DNA of 64,000 nucleotides. It comes from Gallionellaceae bacterium. GTDB lineage: Bacteria > Pseudomonadota > Gammaproteobacteria > Burkholderiales > Thiobacillaceae. Where the stretch lies: contig JAQTLN010000007.1 in the NCBI GenBank assembly GCA_028714875.1, forward strand, positions 38,022 to 102,021, read 5' to 3'. The notes below the pieces were generated by a model, which was not told the origin of the DNA, did not search any database, and saw nothing but the letters and a program-made list of their open reading frames with translations. The stretch's first letter is position 1, and each line of letters begins with the position of its first letter. The position numbers were made by a program, and so were the translations under genes. Of this stretch, positions 18,901 to 28,922 are shown piece after piece.

Positions 18901-20066
18901 TTGGCGGCGGCTTGCGACACCTTTTCCACCTTGAGCTGTTCGATCTTGTTGCGGATGGAATAACGCTTCACCCGCGCCAGTCCCGTATCCACCACATAAC
19001 GGATGCCGGGCACGGTGAGCGAGGTTTCCGCCACATTGGTCGCCAGCACGATGCGGCGGCCGCCGTGCGACTGGAACACCTTTTCCTGATCGGAAACCGA
19101 GAGGCGCGCGAACAGCGGCAGTATTTCGGTCTGCGGCGGATGGTGTTTGCGCAGCGCCTCGTGTGCCTCGCGAATCTCCCGCTCGCCCGGCAGGAACACC
19201 AGGATGTCGCCGGGGCCGGCGGCGGCGAGTTCGTCGACGGCGTGGATCAGGGCGACGTCCAGGTCATCGCTCCCCTCTCCCTCCGGGATAAGCAGCGACT
19301 TGGCGGGCGTCGTTTGGCCGCCTAGTCGATTGCTTAGGGGTTCCATCAGAGGGGCCGGGGGTGAGGGAACTCGCGTCGATTGGGCAACCGTCGTTCCCTC
19401 TCCCCTGCCCCTCCCCCGGGGGGGGAGGGGTTCCGTCGAGCGATAGCGCATTTCCACCGGATAGGTCCGCCCCGATACCTCAATCACCGGCGCGCCATTG
19501 AAGTAGGCGGAAAAGCGGTCGGCTTCCAGGGTCGCGGAAGACAGGATCAATTTCAGGTCGGGGCGACGTGGCAGCAGGGTCTTCAGGTAGCCGAGCAGGA
19601 AGTCGATGTTCAGGCTGCGCTCGTGCGCCTCGTCAAGGATCAGGGTGTCGTAGGCGCGAAAGTCGGGGTCGGACTGGGTTTCCGCCAGCAGGATGCCGTC
19701 GGTCATCACCTTGATGCGACTCTCCTTGGAGACCTGATCGGTGAAGCGCACCTGCCAGCCGACCAGGCCGCCGAGGCGCGATTTCGTTTCCTCGGCGATG
19801 CGCGCCGCCACGCTCTTGGCGGCGATCCGGCGCGGCTGCGTCATCCCGACCAGACCACCACCCCGGCCCACCCGGCCGCGCCCGGCGGCGAGTACGATCT
19901 TGGGCAACTGGGTGGTCTTGCCGGAACCGGTCTCGCCGCAGACGATAATCACCTGATGCGCGAGCAAGGCGGCGGCGATGTCCGCGCGCCGGGCGGAAAC
20001 CGGCAGGGCTTCCGGAAACTCCAGGTGCGGCAGGCTGGGTGGGGTGGAAAGTGAGGGTTCAGACAT
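15996..20066 (-). CDS. hrpA: ATP-dependent RNA helicase HrpA, with three repeat-encoded inserts
   Basis: DEAH-box RNA helicase of 1356 residues, linked in enterobacteria to rescue of stalled ribosomes. Walker A is GETGSGKTT (44-52), the DEAH box is ILDEAHERSLNIDFLLGYLK, then SATLEADRFS, ETSLTVPGIRYVVDTGL and QRAGRCGR. The HrpA-specific C-terminal domain follows. Three low-complexity Gly/Pro stretches fall on dispersed repeats: residues about 209-265 (19268-19441, family D), 605-630 (18180-18251, family A) and 954-989 (17099-17204, family C). All are in frame. The protein is about 50 residues longer than the usual 1300, in line with the inserts. Confidence 0.93.
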   Translation of the reverse strand: MSEPSLSTPPSLPHLEFPEALPVSARRADIAAALLAHQVIIVCGETGSGKTTQLPKIVLAAGRGRVGRGGGLVGMTQPRRIAAKSVAARIAEETKSRLGGLVGWQVRFTDQVSKESRIKVMTDGILLAETQSDPDFRAYDTLILDEAHERSLNIDFLLGYLKTLLPRRPDLKLILSSATLEADRFSAYFNGAPVIEVSGRTYPVEMRYRSTEPLPPRGRGRGEGTTVAQSTRVPSPPAPLMEPLSNRLGGQTTPAKSLLIPEGEGSDDLDVALIHAVDELAAAGPGDILVFLPGEREIREAHEALRKHHPPQTEILPLFARLSVSDQEKVFQSHGGRRIVLATNVAETSLTVPGIRYVVDTGLARVKRYSIRNKIEQLKVEKVSQAAANQRAGRCGRVAAGICIRLYDEADFLGRQKYTTPELLRSSLAGVILRMKSLRLPEIEVFPFLDVPEGKRIRDGQQLLAELGALDERGRLTGIGKQLAHLPVDPRIGRMLIAAKDRGCLHEMLVIAAFLSVQDPRERPLEAQEAADQKHRRFVDPDSDFISLLKLWAHIDELSHHRKSQKKFRDALKADFLSPNRVREWRDVYAQLTTQVKEMGWHVAERQERAGGTPALQGTHVAQASSPAPEPLGEIPYAPLHQALLPGLLGNLGMLTEDGVYLGAREMKFWIFPGSGVKKKPKWLLASEIVETKRVYARMVAKIEPEWIEHAAQHLLKVSYSDPHWAKKPAHVAAAMRATLYGLPIVNGRKVHYGPIDPVLSRELFIRGALVEGEFETRAPWFEHNRRLLEEIDDLAHRARNARLVVDEHRLYAFFDARVPQGIHNGAAFDKWRRDAEKAQPRLLYLERATLLDSGHDTQEQEFPPQIELNGARYPLTYRFDPGTEDDGVTLIVPLAALNQISPARCEWLVPGLLEEKITALIKSLPQSIRRAFVPVPEYAKAAAAALLPAGESLDTPPFSKGGRGGISSSGTARQPEQIPPAPLWKRGASLTDALAAFLSKSTGQLIPRDAWRPEVLAPHLIMNFRVQDETGKTLAEGRDLTTLRQQLGSAASEELARSAGQFQRERITNWDFGDLPDTATVNSGSRADGHIVAAFPALQCEDGQVNLRLFDHPDEARAAHRLGVARLIWLNFPEQMKQGERDMAARLKPACLQYALLFKGVSCPGLARDVLAAAVLSTREVADIRSQAAFAEAAQAIRPRLLETCARLANTTTESIAAAHRLSQALAKAPAAWKAPVADMREQLDALVFPGFLVAHSGERLAHLPRYLKALEMRLAKLPNQPARDSAAQREMAPLLTAWRNRVERQKAQGRDDPLLDAFRWQLEELRVSLFAQELKTPEPVSVKRLEKRWAEIVG
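17099..17204. repeat. Paired G/C-run palindrome (family C) inside hrpA
   Basis: Two inverted arms with cccccccttttccaaag-like cores separated by about 45 bp, in frame in hrpA. Closely similar to 12697-12797. Confidence 0.8.
18180..18251. repeat. Paired REP (family A) inside hrpA
   Basis: Inverted gacgcctgcgctacatgag and ctgtagcgcaggcgtcccgc arms. It is translated within HrpA as a short Ala/Gly/Pro-rich segment. Confidence 0.7.
19268..19441. repeat. Family D palindrome pair inside hrpA
   Basis: Contains cccctctccctccgggata at one end and ctcccccggggggggaggg near the other, with ggggccgggggtgaggg between them. It is read through by hrpA without a stop. Confidence 0.65.
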
Positions 20067-20083
20067 GGGGCGGCGAAATTAGC

Positions 20084-21346
20084 ATGAGAGTCTTGTTGTT
20101 GTGTGGCTTGTTGTTGTTGGCGGTTCCCGGTGCCTGGGCGGAAGTGCTGCGCGTGGACGCCATGCGTTTGTTACCCGAGGCGACTTGGCGGCGGGGCGAC
20201 GCCGCGCGGGAAAAGGAAGACGGGCTCTATCTGCTGGAGTGGCCCATCTCAAGCCTGGCGTCGGACCGCCCCAAGGTTGATTTGGCCCCCTCGGGGGGTG
20301 TTCCCGAGCCGGGGGCACCGTTAACCGAGAACCCTCGGGGCCTCGCCCTGCAAGTCGCGTTGCCGCGTCGGGGCACGCCGCTCAAGACGGATGCCGAGTC
20401 GTTTTACGACAAGTTGCGCAAGATATGGGCGACGCAATATGGAAAGAACGCGGAAATCGGAACAATCGAAATCTCCGGTGTGCGCTGGATGACCTGCCGC
20501 CGCCCGACCGGCGATGGCGGCGCGATAGTGTTCCAGCTGGCCACGGTGTACGAGGGACGCGCCTATAGCCTGCTGGCCTTCGCTTCGCCGCAAGCGACCG
20601 GCTTGCCCAAGCCGATCTACGACCTGCTCTCCGGCGTGAATTTCGGCCCGGAACCACGGCCCTGGATCGCGACCCGCGTGATTGCCGCGCAACCCGGCCA
20701 CGATGCCCTGGAAGCCCTGGTACAGGGGGACGCGGAACGCCTGGGCCAGGACGGCATGCTGACCGGCTATGGCATCGAGTACAGCCCGCCCCCGGATACG
20801 GCCAACGCCGGGCCGGGCAAGCGCCTGAGCTGGTTCATGGATGGCTTCAAGTGGCGCAATCTGGTCGGGCGCGATGAGCGTCTGCCGATCAGCCTGCGTG
20901 GCCACCTGGTGGCGAGCGTGCCGGCCCGGTTGGAAGGGTCGCCGGCCGCTATCTCCATCGAGTTGCGGGTCGCGGCGGAATCGAGCACGGGGGTTGAGGC
21001 GGAGGTCAGTCTGCTGGACGTGTGCGCGCCCATAGCCGAACTCGACGCCGCGCTGGCGCGTCTCGAACGCGGCGCTCGCGCGCCCCTGGAACGCCTGGCG
21101 CGCGAGCGCCCGGCAAGCTGTCCCGCTTTGCCGGTTTCGGCGCCACCCAGGGGATTGCTCGCGCGGCCCGGCGATACTGTGGCGCAACCCCTGGTGTTTT
21201 CCCTTCCCACCGGGTTACCCGTTGCGGCGGGCCTGTCCAGAGTCCAGATAGTTACCGTGCGCCCCCGCCTGGTCGGCAACGAAGACGAGCTGGGGCAGAA
21301 CTTGTTGCGCCAATTGGGACTGTATTTCGTCTACGCGCCGGAGTGA
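20084..21346 (+). CDS. Secreted protein of unknown function
   Basis: A 420-residue protein that I do not recognise. MRVLLLCGLLLLAVPGAWA is a clear signal peptide, so it should be periplasmic or exported. The mature part begins EVLRVDAMRLLPEATWRRGD and shows no lipobox or further membrane span. Pro/Gly stretches near residues 70-85 and a late Ala/Arg-rich helix (about 315-350) are visible. It is divergent from hrpA with only 17 nt between the start codons. Confidence 0.75.
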   Translation: MRVLLLCGLLLLAVPGAWAEVLRVDAMRLLPEATWRRGDAAREKEDGLYLLEWPISSLASDRPKVDLAPSGGVPEPGAPLTENPRGLALQVALPRRGTPLKTDAESFYDKLRKIWATQYGKNAEIGTIEISGVRWMTCRRPTGDGGAIVFQLATVYEGRAYSLLAFASPQATGLPKPIYDLLSGVNFGPEPRPWIATRVIAAQPGHDALEALVQGDAERLGQDGMLTGYGIEYSPPPDTANAGPGKRLSWFMDGFKWRNLVGRDERLPISLRGHLVASVPARLEGSPAAISIELRVAAESSTGVEAEVSLLDVCAPIAELDAALARLERGARAPLERLARERPASCPALPVSAPPRGLLARPGDTVAQPLVFSLPTGLPVAAGLSRVQIVTVRPRLVGNEDELGQNLLRQLGLYFVYAPE

Positions 21347-21728
21347 GATGCTGTGAAAAATTACCGGCACCCTGGGCCGTAGGATGTGGTGAGCGCGGCG
21401 AACCGCATCCTACGCAAGCTACGCGCCGGAGTGAGAAAATGGCTGGAATCCCGCTTCCGCGCTGGCTTCCCGCCACCTTTTCAGGGTGTCAAGAGCGACT
21501 TGTGTCCACAGTTGCAACATCTTTGTCAAAAAGTGCGCGTATCTCACTGATCTTACTGGGTGTTTCTGTAAGTCATTGATTTTTAATGGTGCGATGGCTG
21601 CCTAAAAAGTGGTCGTCGGCTAGAAGACTCTGCCGGGACGGGGGGTTAGGGTGTTTGTCCCGTGCTTGTGCACAGAGTTATCCACAGAAGCTGTGGACTT
21701 TTCAACATGGCTTTTCCGATACCTCATC
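21347..21728. other. Intergenic stretch with a REP and one DnaA-box-like site
   Basis: A family E repeat (gtaggatgtggtgagcgcgg and near-complement) lies at 21378-21424. Nothing coding is convincing. A perfect DnaA-box consensus ttatccaca sits at 21678-21686, about 45 bp upstream of the likely pabB start. The rest presumably holds the pabB promoter. Confidence 0.5.
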
Positions 21729-23150
21729 ATGACCTTGAGCCGGGACGGCGCGCGCGCCACAATGCCCGCCCCCTTCGGATTGCCCGTCGTGACCTTCCAC
21801 CTCGATCTGCCCTATTCCAGCGACTGCGCTCGCCTGTTCGCCCCCTTGGCGCGGCGGCCCTGGGCGCATTGGCTGGATAGCGCCTGGCCGGCGAGCCGGG
21901 CCGGTCGCTACGACATCATCACGGCGCTGCCGCGCGCCACGCTGGTGACTCGCGGCCAGGAAACCCGCATCGAATACGCGGATGGCCGCTTCGAGGTAAG
22001 CGGGGAATGCCCGCTGGAAGTGTTGCGCGCCAGTCTGGGGCCGCCACGCGCGCCTCTCGCGGCGCCCTTCAGCGGCGGCGCGCTGGGCTACTTCGGCTAC
22101 GATTTGGCGCGGCGTCTGCATCGCCTGCCGGCCGTGGCCAGGGACGTCGAAGGCCTGCCCGAAATGGCCGTGGGGATCTACGACGGCGCCCTGGTGATAG
22201 ACCACCATGAACATCGCTGCCGCCTGTGGGCAAGCGACGATGCCGTCGGACAGGATTGGGTGGAACGCTTTCTGTCCTGTTTGCGGGAGGAGCCGTCCGT
22301 GGCGGATTTCGCGCTCACCGGCGAGGTCGCGTGCGGTCTGGATCGGGAGGCGTATCGGCGGGCTTTTGCCCGGGTACAGGACTACATTCGCGCCGGCGAT
22401 TGTTATCAGGTCAACCTGGCCATGCGCTTCGCCGCGCCCTGTCTGGGGCACCCCTGGGCGCTTTATCTGGCGCTGCGCGCGCGTAATCCGGCGCCGTTTT
22501 CGGCCTGGCTCAATTTTCCCTTCGGCCAGGTGCTGTCCTCCTCGCCGGAACGCTTTCTCTGCGTGCGCGACGGCCTGGTGGAGACCCGCCCGATCAAGGG
22601 CACGCGGCCGCGTAGCGACGACCCCGGCGAGGATGCGAGACAGCAGGCGGAACTCTCCGGCAGCGCGAAGGATCGCGCGGAGAATCTGATGATCGTGGAT
22701 CTGCTGCGCAACGATCTGGGCCAGGTCTGCGCCCCCGGCAGCGTCACCGTGCCCAGCCTGTTCGCGCTGGAAAGCTACGCCACCGTGCATCATCTGGTCA
22801 GCACCGTGCAGGGGCGCCTGGCCGATGGCCGAAGTGCGCTGGATCAACTGGCGGCGGCTTTTCCCGGCGGCTCCATCACCGGCGCGCCCAAGTTGCGCGC
22901 CATGCAGATCATCGAGGAACTGGAAGCGGAACGACGCGGCGTCTATTGCGGCGCCATCGGCTATCTCGGCTGGGATGGCGGCATGGATACGAACATCGCC
23001 ATCCGTACCCTGACCTGTGGCGAAGATCGCCTGCGCTTCTGGGCCGGCGGCGGCCTGGTGGCGGACTCCCAGGCCGACGCGGAATACCAGGAATGCCTGG
23101 ACAAGGCGCGCGCGACACGCGAGGTGCTGGCGGGATTTCGCGCCGGGTAG
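21729..23150 (+). CDS. pabB: Aminodeoxychorismate synthase component I PabB
   Basis: Converts chorismate and ammonia to 4-amino-4-deoxychorismate for folate; the amidotransferase subunit is not in the window. The chorismate-binding half is clear: RAGDCYQVNLAMRF, SSSPERFL, ETRPIKGTRPRS, ENLMIVDLLRNDLG, AFPGGSITGAPKLRAM, YCGAIGYLGWDGGMDTNIAIRT. The PIKGT lysine motif favours PabB over anthranilate synthase. The start is uncertain: ATG at 21729 or 21762, neither with a good ribosome-binding site. The length is 473 residues from the first. Confidence 0.9.
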   Translation: MTLSRDGARATMPAPFGLPVVTFHLDLPYSSDCARLFAPLARRPWAHWLDSAWPASRAGRYDIITALPRATLVTRGQETRIEYADGRFEVSGECPLEVLRASLGPPRAPLAAPFSGGALGYFGYDLARRLHRLPAVARDVEGLPEMAVGIYDGALVIDHHEHRCRLWASDDAVGQDWVERFLSCLREEPSVADFALTGEVACGLDREAYRRAFARVQDYIRAGDCYQVNLAMRFAAPCLGHPWALYLALRARNPAPFSAWLNFPFGQVLSSSPERFLCVRDGLVETRPIKGTRPRSDDPGEDARQQAELSGSAKDRAENLMIVDLLRNDLGQVCAPGSVTVPSLFALESYATVHHLVSTVQGRLADGRSALDQLAAAFPGGSITGAPKLRAMQIIEELEAERRGVYCGAIGYLGWDGGMDTNIAIRTLTCGEDRLRFWAGGGLVADSQADAEYQECLDKARATREVLAGFRAG

Positions 23151-23190
23151 GATGCGGTAAGCAAGGCGAAGCGCATCCCGCAGCTACGCC
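23146..23190. repeat. REP-type repeat (family E) after pabB
   Basis: gtaggatgcggtaagcaagg followed by gcgaagcgcatcccgcagct, an imperfect inverted repeat overlapping the pabB stop. Related to 21378-21424 and 40490-40536. Confidence 0.5.
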
Positions 23191-23317
23191 GCGCCTCCCG
23201 CGCCTCCGGCCCGTTTGTAAATTAGTGGTTTGGTGGTATGTTTCCCCGCTTTCTTGAAGAATCCGCGTTGCGGCCATGGTCGCCGCAAACCTGTTTTAGC
23301 GATTTGAAAGCGAAGAA

Positions 23318-24490
23318 ATGTCCGATTACCTGATGCAAACCTATGCCCGCCAGTCCGTGGCGTTTGTCCGTGGCGAAGGCGCCTGGCTGTTCGACGAGAA
23401 CGGCGAGAAATATCTGGATGCCCTGGCCGGGATCGCCGTGAACGGCCTCGGCCATGCCCATCCCGAATTGACGCGGGCCTTGTGCGAGCAGGCCGGGCGC
23501 TTGATCCACACCTCCAACCTGTACCAGATCCGTGAACAGGAACGCCTGGCCGAACGCCTGTGCGCGCTGTCCGGACTGGAGCGCGCGTTTTTCTGCAATT
23601 CCGGCGCCGAGGCCAATGAGGCCGCGATCAAGATCGCGCGCCTGCATGCCCACAACCGGGGCATCGAGAATCCGGCCATTGTGGTCATGGAAAAAAGCTT
23701 CCACGGCAGGACGATGGCCACCCTCTCGGCCACCGGCAACCGCAAGGTACAAGCCGGTTTCGAACCGCTGGTGACCGGCTTCGTGCGCGTCCCCTTCGGC
23801 GACGCCGAGGCGGTTTCCGCATTGGCCACGCACCACAAGAACATCGTCGCCGTGCTGGTGGAGCCTTATCAGGGCGAAGGCGGCGTGCAGATTCCGCAGA
23901 TCGACTATATGGCCCAACTGCGCCGCATCTGTGACGAAAACGCCTGGCTCCTGATGCTGGACGAAGTGCAGACCGGCGTCGCCCGCACCGGTACCTGGTT
24001 CGCCTTCCAGCACAGCGACATCAAACCCGACGTGATGACCCTGGCCAAGGGCCTGGGCTCCGGTTTCCCGATCGGCGCCTGTCTGGCGCGCGGCGTGGCG
24101 GCGGAAACCTTTGTGCCGGGCAAGCATGGCTCCACCTTCGGCGGCAATCCGCTCGCCTGCGTGGCGGCGCTCACCACCTTGCGGGTGATGGAAGACGACA
24201 AGTTACTGGAGAACGCGGCGGCAATCGGCGCCTTCATTCGCGCCGACCTGATCCACCGCCTTGACGGGCTTGCCGGCGTGCGCGAGGTGCGCGGCCAGGG
24301 CTTGATGATCGGTATCGAACTCGACCGTCCCTGCGGCGATCTGGTGAAACAGGCGCTGGAACAGAAAATGTTGATCAACGTCACCAATGACTCTGTGGTG
24401 CGCCTGTTGCCGCCGCTGATACTGAATCGCGAAGAAGCCGCCTTGCTCACGGAAAAACTGGCGGGATTGATCCGCGCTTTTCTGGAGTAA
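23318..24490 (+). CDS. argD: Acetylornithine aminotransferase ArgD
   Basis: PLP enzyme that transaminates N-acetylglutamate semialdehyde to N-acetylornithine. The PLP lysine is K244 in TLAKGLGSGFPIGA. FFCNSGAEANEAAIKIAR, FHGRTMATLSATG and VEPYQGEGGV are class III aminotransferase marks, and KHGSTFGGNPLAC follows the lysine. The length is 390 residues. It begins the argD-argF-argG run, 4 nt from argF. Confidence 0.96.
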   Translation: MSDYLMQTYARQSVAFVRGEGAWLFDENGEKYLDALAGIAVNGLGHAHPELTRALCEQAGRLIHTSNLYQIREQERLAERLCALSGLERAFFCNSGAEANEAAIKIARLHAHNRGIENPAIVVMEKSFHGRTMATLSATGNRKVQAGFEPLVTGFVRVPFGDAEAVSALATHHKNIVAVLVEPYQGEGGVQIPQIDYMAQLRRICDENAWLLMLDEVQTGVARTGTWFAFQHSDIKPDVMTLAKGLGSGFPIGACLARGVAAETFVPGKHGSTFGGNPLACVAALTTLRVMEDDKLLENAAAIGAFIRADLIHRLDGLAGVREVRGQGLMIGIELDRPCGDLVKQALEQKMLINVTNDSVVRLLPPLILNREEAALLTEKLAGLIRAFLE

Positions 24491-24494
24491 GGCC

Positions 24495-25421
24495 ATGGCA
24501 CCGGCACTGAAACACTTCCTGCAATTCAAGGACTTCTCCCGCGACGAACTGGAGTACCTGTTCGTCCGCACGCGCGTCATCAAGGAGCGTTTCAAGCGTT
24601 ACCAGCCCTACCATCCGCTGGCCGACCGCACCCTGGCGATGATTTTTGAGAAGAGCTCGACCCGCACGCGTTTGAGCTTCGAGGCCGGTATGCACCAGTT
24701 GGGCGGATCGGCGATCTACCTGAACACGCGCGATACCCAACTGGGACGCGGCGAGCCGGTGGAAGACGCGGCGGAAGTGATTTCGCGCATGGTGGACGTG
24801 GTGATGATCCGCACCTACGAGCAGGACATCATCGAACGCTTCGCCGCCCATTCGCGCGTGCCGGTGATCAACGGTTTGACCAACGAATACCACCCCTGCC
24901 AGATCCTGGCCGACATCTACACCTACATCGAACAGCGCGGCCCGATTCAGGGCAAGACCGTGGCCTGGATCGGCGACTCCAACAACATGTGCAACACCTG
25001 GCTGCAAGCCGCCGAGGTGCTGGACTTCAACGTCCATGTCTCCACCCCGCCCGGCTATGAAGTGGAACCGGAACGCGCCGGCCTGTTCGGCACCGACCAC
25101 TATGAGGCCTTCGTCGATCCCATGGACGCCTGCCGCGGCGCCGATCTGGTGACCACCGATGTCTGGACCAGCATGGGCTTCGAGGCGGAATCTGCCTCCC
25201 GCATGAAAGCCTTCGCCGATTGGCGCGTGGACAACGACATGATGCGCGTGGCCGCCGACGCCGCCCTGTTCATGCATTGCCTGCCCGCGCATCGCGGCGA
25301 GGAAGTCGAGGCCGACGTCATCGACGGCCCGCAATCGGTAGTCTGGAAAGAAGCGGAAAACCGCCTGCACACCCAGAAAGCGATGCTGGAATACCTGCTG
25401 CGCGGCCGCATCGAGGACTGA
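24495..25421 (+). CDS. argF: Ornithine carbamoyltransferase ArgF
   Basis: Forms citrulline from ornithine and carbamoyl phosphate. The carbamoyl-phosphate motif SSTRTRLSFE, the second-substrate motif HPCQILAD and the ornithine-loop motif HCLPAHRGEEV are all present. The length of 308 residues is usual. It sits 4 nt after argD. Confidence 0.97.
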   Translation: MAPALKHFLQFKDFSRDELEYLFVRTRVIKERFKRYQPYHPLADRTLAMIFEKSSTRTRLSFEAGMHQLGGSAIYLNTRDTQLGRGEPVEDAAEVISRMVDVVMIRTYEQDIIERFAAHSRVPVINGLTNEYHPCQILADIYTYIEQRGPIQGKTVAWIGDSNNMCNTWLQAAEVLDFNVHVSTPPGYEVEPERAGLFGTDHYEAFVDPMDACRGADLVTTDVWTSMGFEAESASRMKAFADWRVDNDMMRVAADAALFMHCLPAHRGEEVEADVIDGPQSVVWKEAENRLHTQKAMLEYLLRGRIED

Positions 25422-25423
25422 GC

Positions 25424-25651
25424 ATGAACATCGCCTACTTCAAGGACCGTGACAGCCTCTACCTCGAACTCTCGCCCGAAGACCCCGCCCACACCTGGGA
25501 AGCCCATGCCGGCGTGGTGCTGAATATGAGCGAGGATGGCCGCGTGGTCGGCATCGAAATCGAACACGCTTCCCAGCAGACCGACCTGCGCGCCCTGCGC
25601 GTCGGCGACTTTCCCGGCGAAGTGGTCGCCGTGGACGGGCGCGCGCACTGA
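25424..25651 (+). CDS. DUF2283-family small protein
   Basis: A 75-residue protein beginning [17 protein letters not shown], with [19 protein letters not shown] in the middle. This is the pattern of the DUF2283 family, whose function is not known. The ATG at 25424 lies 2 nt after the argF stop, and argG starts 20 nt after its end. It is therefore part of the arginine operon by position. Confidence 0.85.
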   Translation: MNIAYFKDRDSLYLELSPEDPAHTWEAHAGVVLNMSEDGRVVGIEIEHASQQTDLRALRVGDFPGEVVAVDGRAH

Positions 25652-25671
25652 CACTTCACACAGGTAATCCC

Positions 25672-26901
<1,230 letters not shown>

Positions 26902-26903
26902 CA

Positions 26904-27221
26904 ATGGCCCAGTTCGACAACGTCTCCGTCATCAAGAAAGCCAACGTCTACTTCGACGGCAAATGCGTCTCGCACACCGTGCAGTTCGCCGATGGCACCC
27001 GGAAATCCGTGGGCGTGATCCTGCCCGCGCGCCTGATCTTCAACACCGGCGTGCCGGAAATCATGGAAACCGTGGATGGCCGCTGCCGCGTGCTGTTGAA
27101 GGGCGAGTCCGAGTGGAAGGAATACGGCGTCGGTGAATCTTTCTCCGTGCCGGGCAACTCCAGCTTCGAGATCGAGGTGCTGCCCGGCGAGGCGTACCAC
27201 TACGTCTGCCACTTCGGCTGA
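26904..27221 (+). CDS. ppnP: Pyrimidine/purine nucleoside phosphorylase PpnP
   Basis: Small cupin-fold phosphorylase (formerly YaiE/DUF1255) that cleaves many nucleosides to base and ribose 1-phosphate. The 105-residue sequence [29 protein letters not shown] and [14 protein letters not shown] fits the family along its whole length. It starts 2 nt after argG, so it is probably cotranscribed. Confidence 0.92.
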   Translation: MAQFDNVSVIKKANVYFDGKCVSHTVQFADGTRKSVGVILPARLIFNTGVPEIMETVDGRCRVLLKGESEWKEYGVGESFSVPGNSSFEIEVLPGEAYHYVCHFG

Positions 27222-27247
27222 CCGCCGAGGCTGAAGCAGCCGCCCCA

Positions 27248-27322
27248 CTTGTAGCGCCGGCGTCCCGCCGGCTTCGTAGGCCTGAGCAGAAGAACGAAGC
27301 CGGCGAGACGCCAGCGCTACCT
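27248..27322. repeat. Paired REP (family A) between ppnP and gmk
   Basis: Inverted gtagcgccggcgtcccgcc arms around a gaagaacgaag centre. It lies between two converging genes, where it could act as a bidirectional stem; that role is inference. Confidence 0.75.
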
Positions 27323-27342
27323 GCCTGTCCGGGCGGGTGGCC

Positions 27343-27960
<618 letters not shown>

Positions 27961-28848
27961 TTACTCGATGTTCTGGATTTGTTCGCGCATCTGTTCGATC
28001 AGTACCTTGAGTTCCACAGAGGTCTGGGTGAGTTCCAGCGAGACCGATTTCGAGCCCAGGGTGTTGGCTTCGCGGTTGAGTTCCTGCATCAGAAAATCCA
28101 GGCGCTTGCCGGCGGCGCCGCCGCTGTTGAGTACCCGTTCGACTTCATCGAGGTGGGTGAGCAGGCGGTCGAGTTCTTCGTCGATGTCGATCTTCTGCGC
28201 GAACAGGGCGACTTCCTGATGCAGGCGGTCCTGATCCGGCGAGGTGGACAAGTTCGGCAGCAATTCTTCCAGGCGTTTTTTCAGTTTGTCGCGGTAGGCG
28301 GCGACGATTTCCGGGGTGCGCGGGCGGATGCGGGCGATGTGTTCGCGCATGCCTTGCAGACGTTCCTGGATGACGCTTTTCAATTTGTCGCCTTCGCGCG
28401 CGCGGCTGGCGTTGAACTGCTCCAGCGCGCGTTCGAGCATGGCCAGCGCGCCGGCTTGCAGCGCATCGCCATCCAGCGTGTTGTCGCCCAGCATGCCGGG
28501 CCAGCGCAGGATTTCCGCGACGGAAAGCGCGCTTGCCTCGGGAAAGGCGCGGCGGGCGGAGGCCGAGAGGGCGCCGAGCTGGTCGAGCAGCGCGCTGTTG
28601 AGATCAGTCGGCAAGGCGGCATCGGCGCGCGCGGCCAGATTGAGGCGGCATTCCAGCTTGCCGCGTTTCACCTTGCTGGTGATGCGCTCGCGCAGACCCG
28701 GTTCCATCGCGCGAAAGTCTTCACCCATGCGAAACGTCAGGTCGAGAAAGCGCGAATTGACCGCGCGTAGTTCCAGCGTGACGTGGGCGCCCGCGATATC
28801 CGCGGATTCGGCCGCATAGCCGGTCATGCTGCGTAGAGTTTCCTTCAT
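27961..28848 (-). CDS. yicC: YicC/YloC-family endoribonuclease
   Basis: Family of RNA-degrading endonucleases, linked in Escherichia coli to small-RNA turnover. The N-terminal MTGYA motif, LELRAVNSRFLDLTFRM and the C-terminal HLDEVERVLNSGGAAGKRLDFLMQEL block, cut here for length into its two halves, are diagnostic. The ATG at 28848 gives MKETLRSMTGYA; a GTG three codons earlier or the ATG of MTGYA are alternatives. The gene is divergent from the protein kinase with 74 bp between. Confidence 0.93.
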   Translation of the reverse strand: MKETLRSMTGYAAESADIAGAHVTLELRAVNSRFLDLTFRMGEDFRAMEPGLRERITSKVKRGKLECRLNLAARADAALPTDLNSALLDQLGALSASARRAFPEASALSVAEILRWPGMLGDNTLDGDALQAGALAMLERALEQFNASRAREGDKLKSVIQERLQGMREHIARIRPRTPEIVAAYRDKLKKRLEELLPNLSTSPDQDRLHQEVALFAQKIDIDEELDRLLTHLDEVERVLNSGGAAGKRLDFLMQELNREANTLGSKSVSLELTQTSVELKVLIEQMREQIQNIE

Positions 28849-28922
28849 GGCTGCCACGATCTTGGTTATCCTTCGTTGAATTCAAACCGGCGCATCTTAC
28901 CCCGCACCCCAGCCTAATTTAC

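Noticed and set aside
21678..21686. Replication origin
   Set aside because: Only one perfect DnaA box, no AT-rich unwinding region and no dnaA, dnaN or gyrB nearby.
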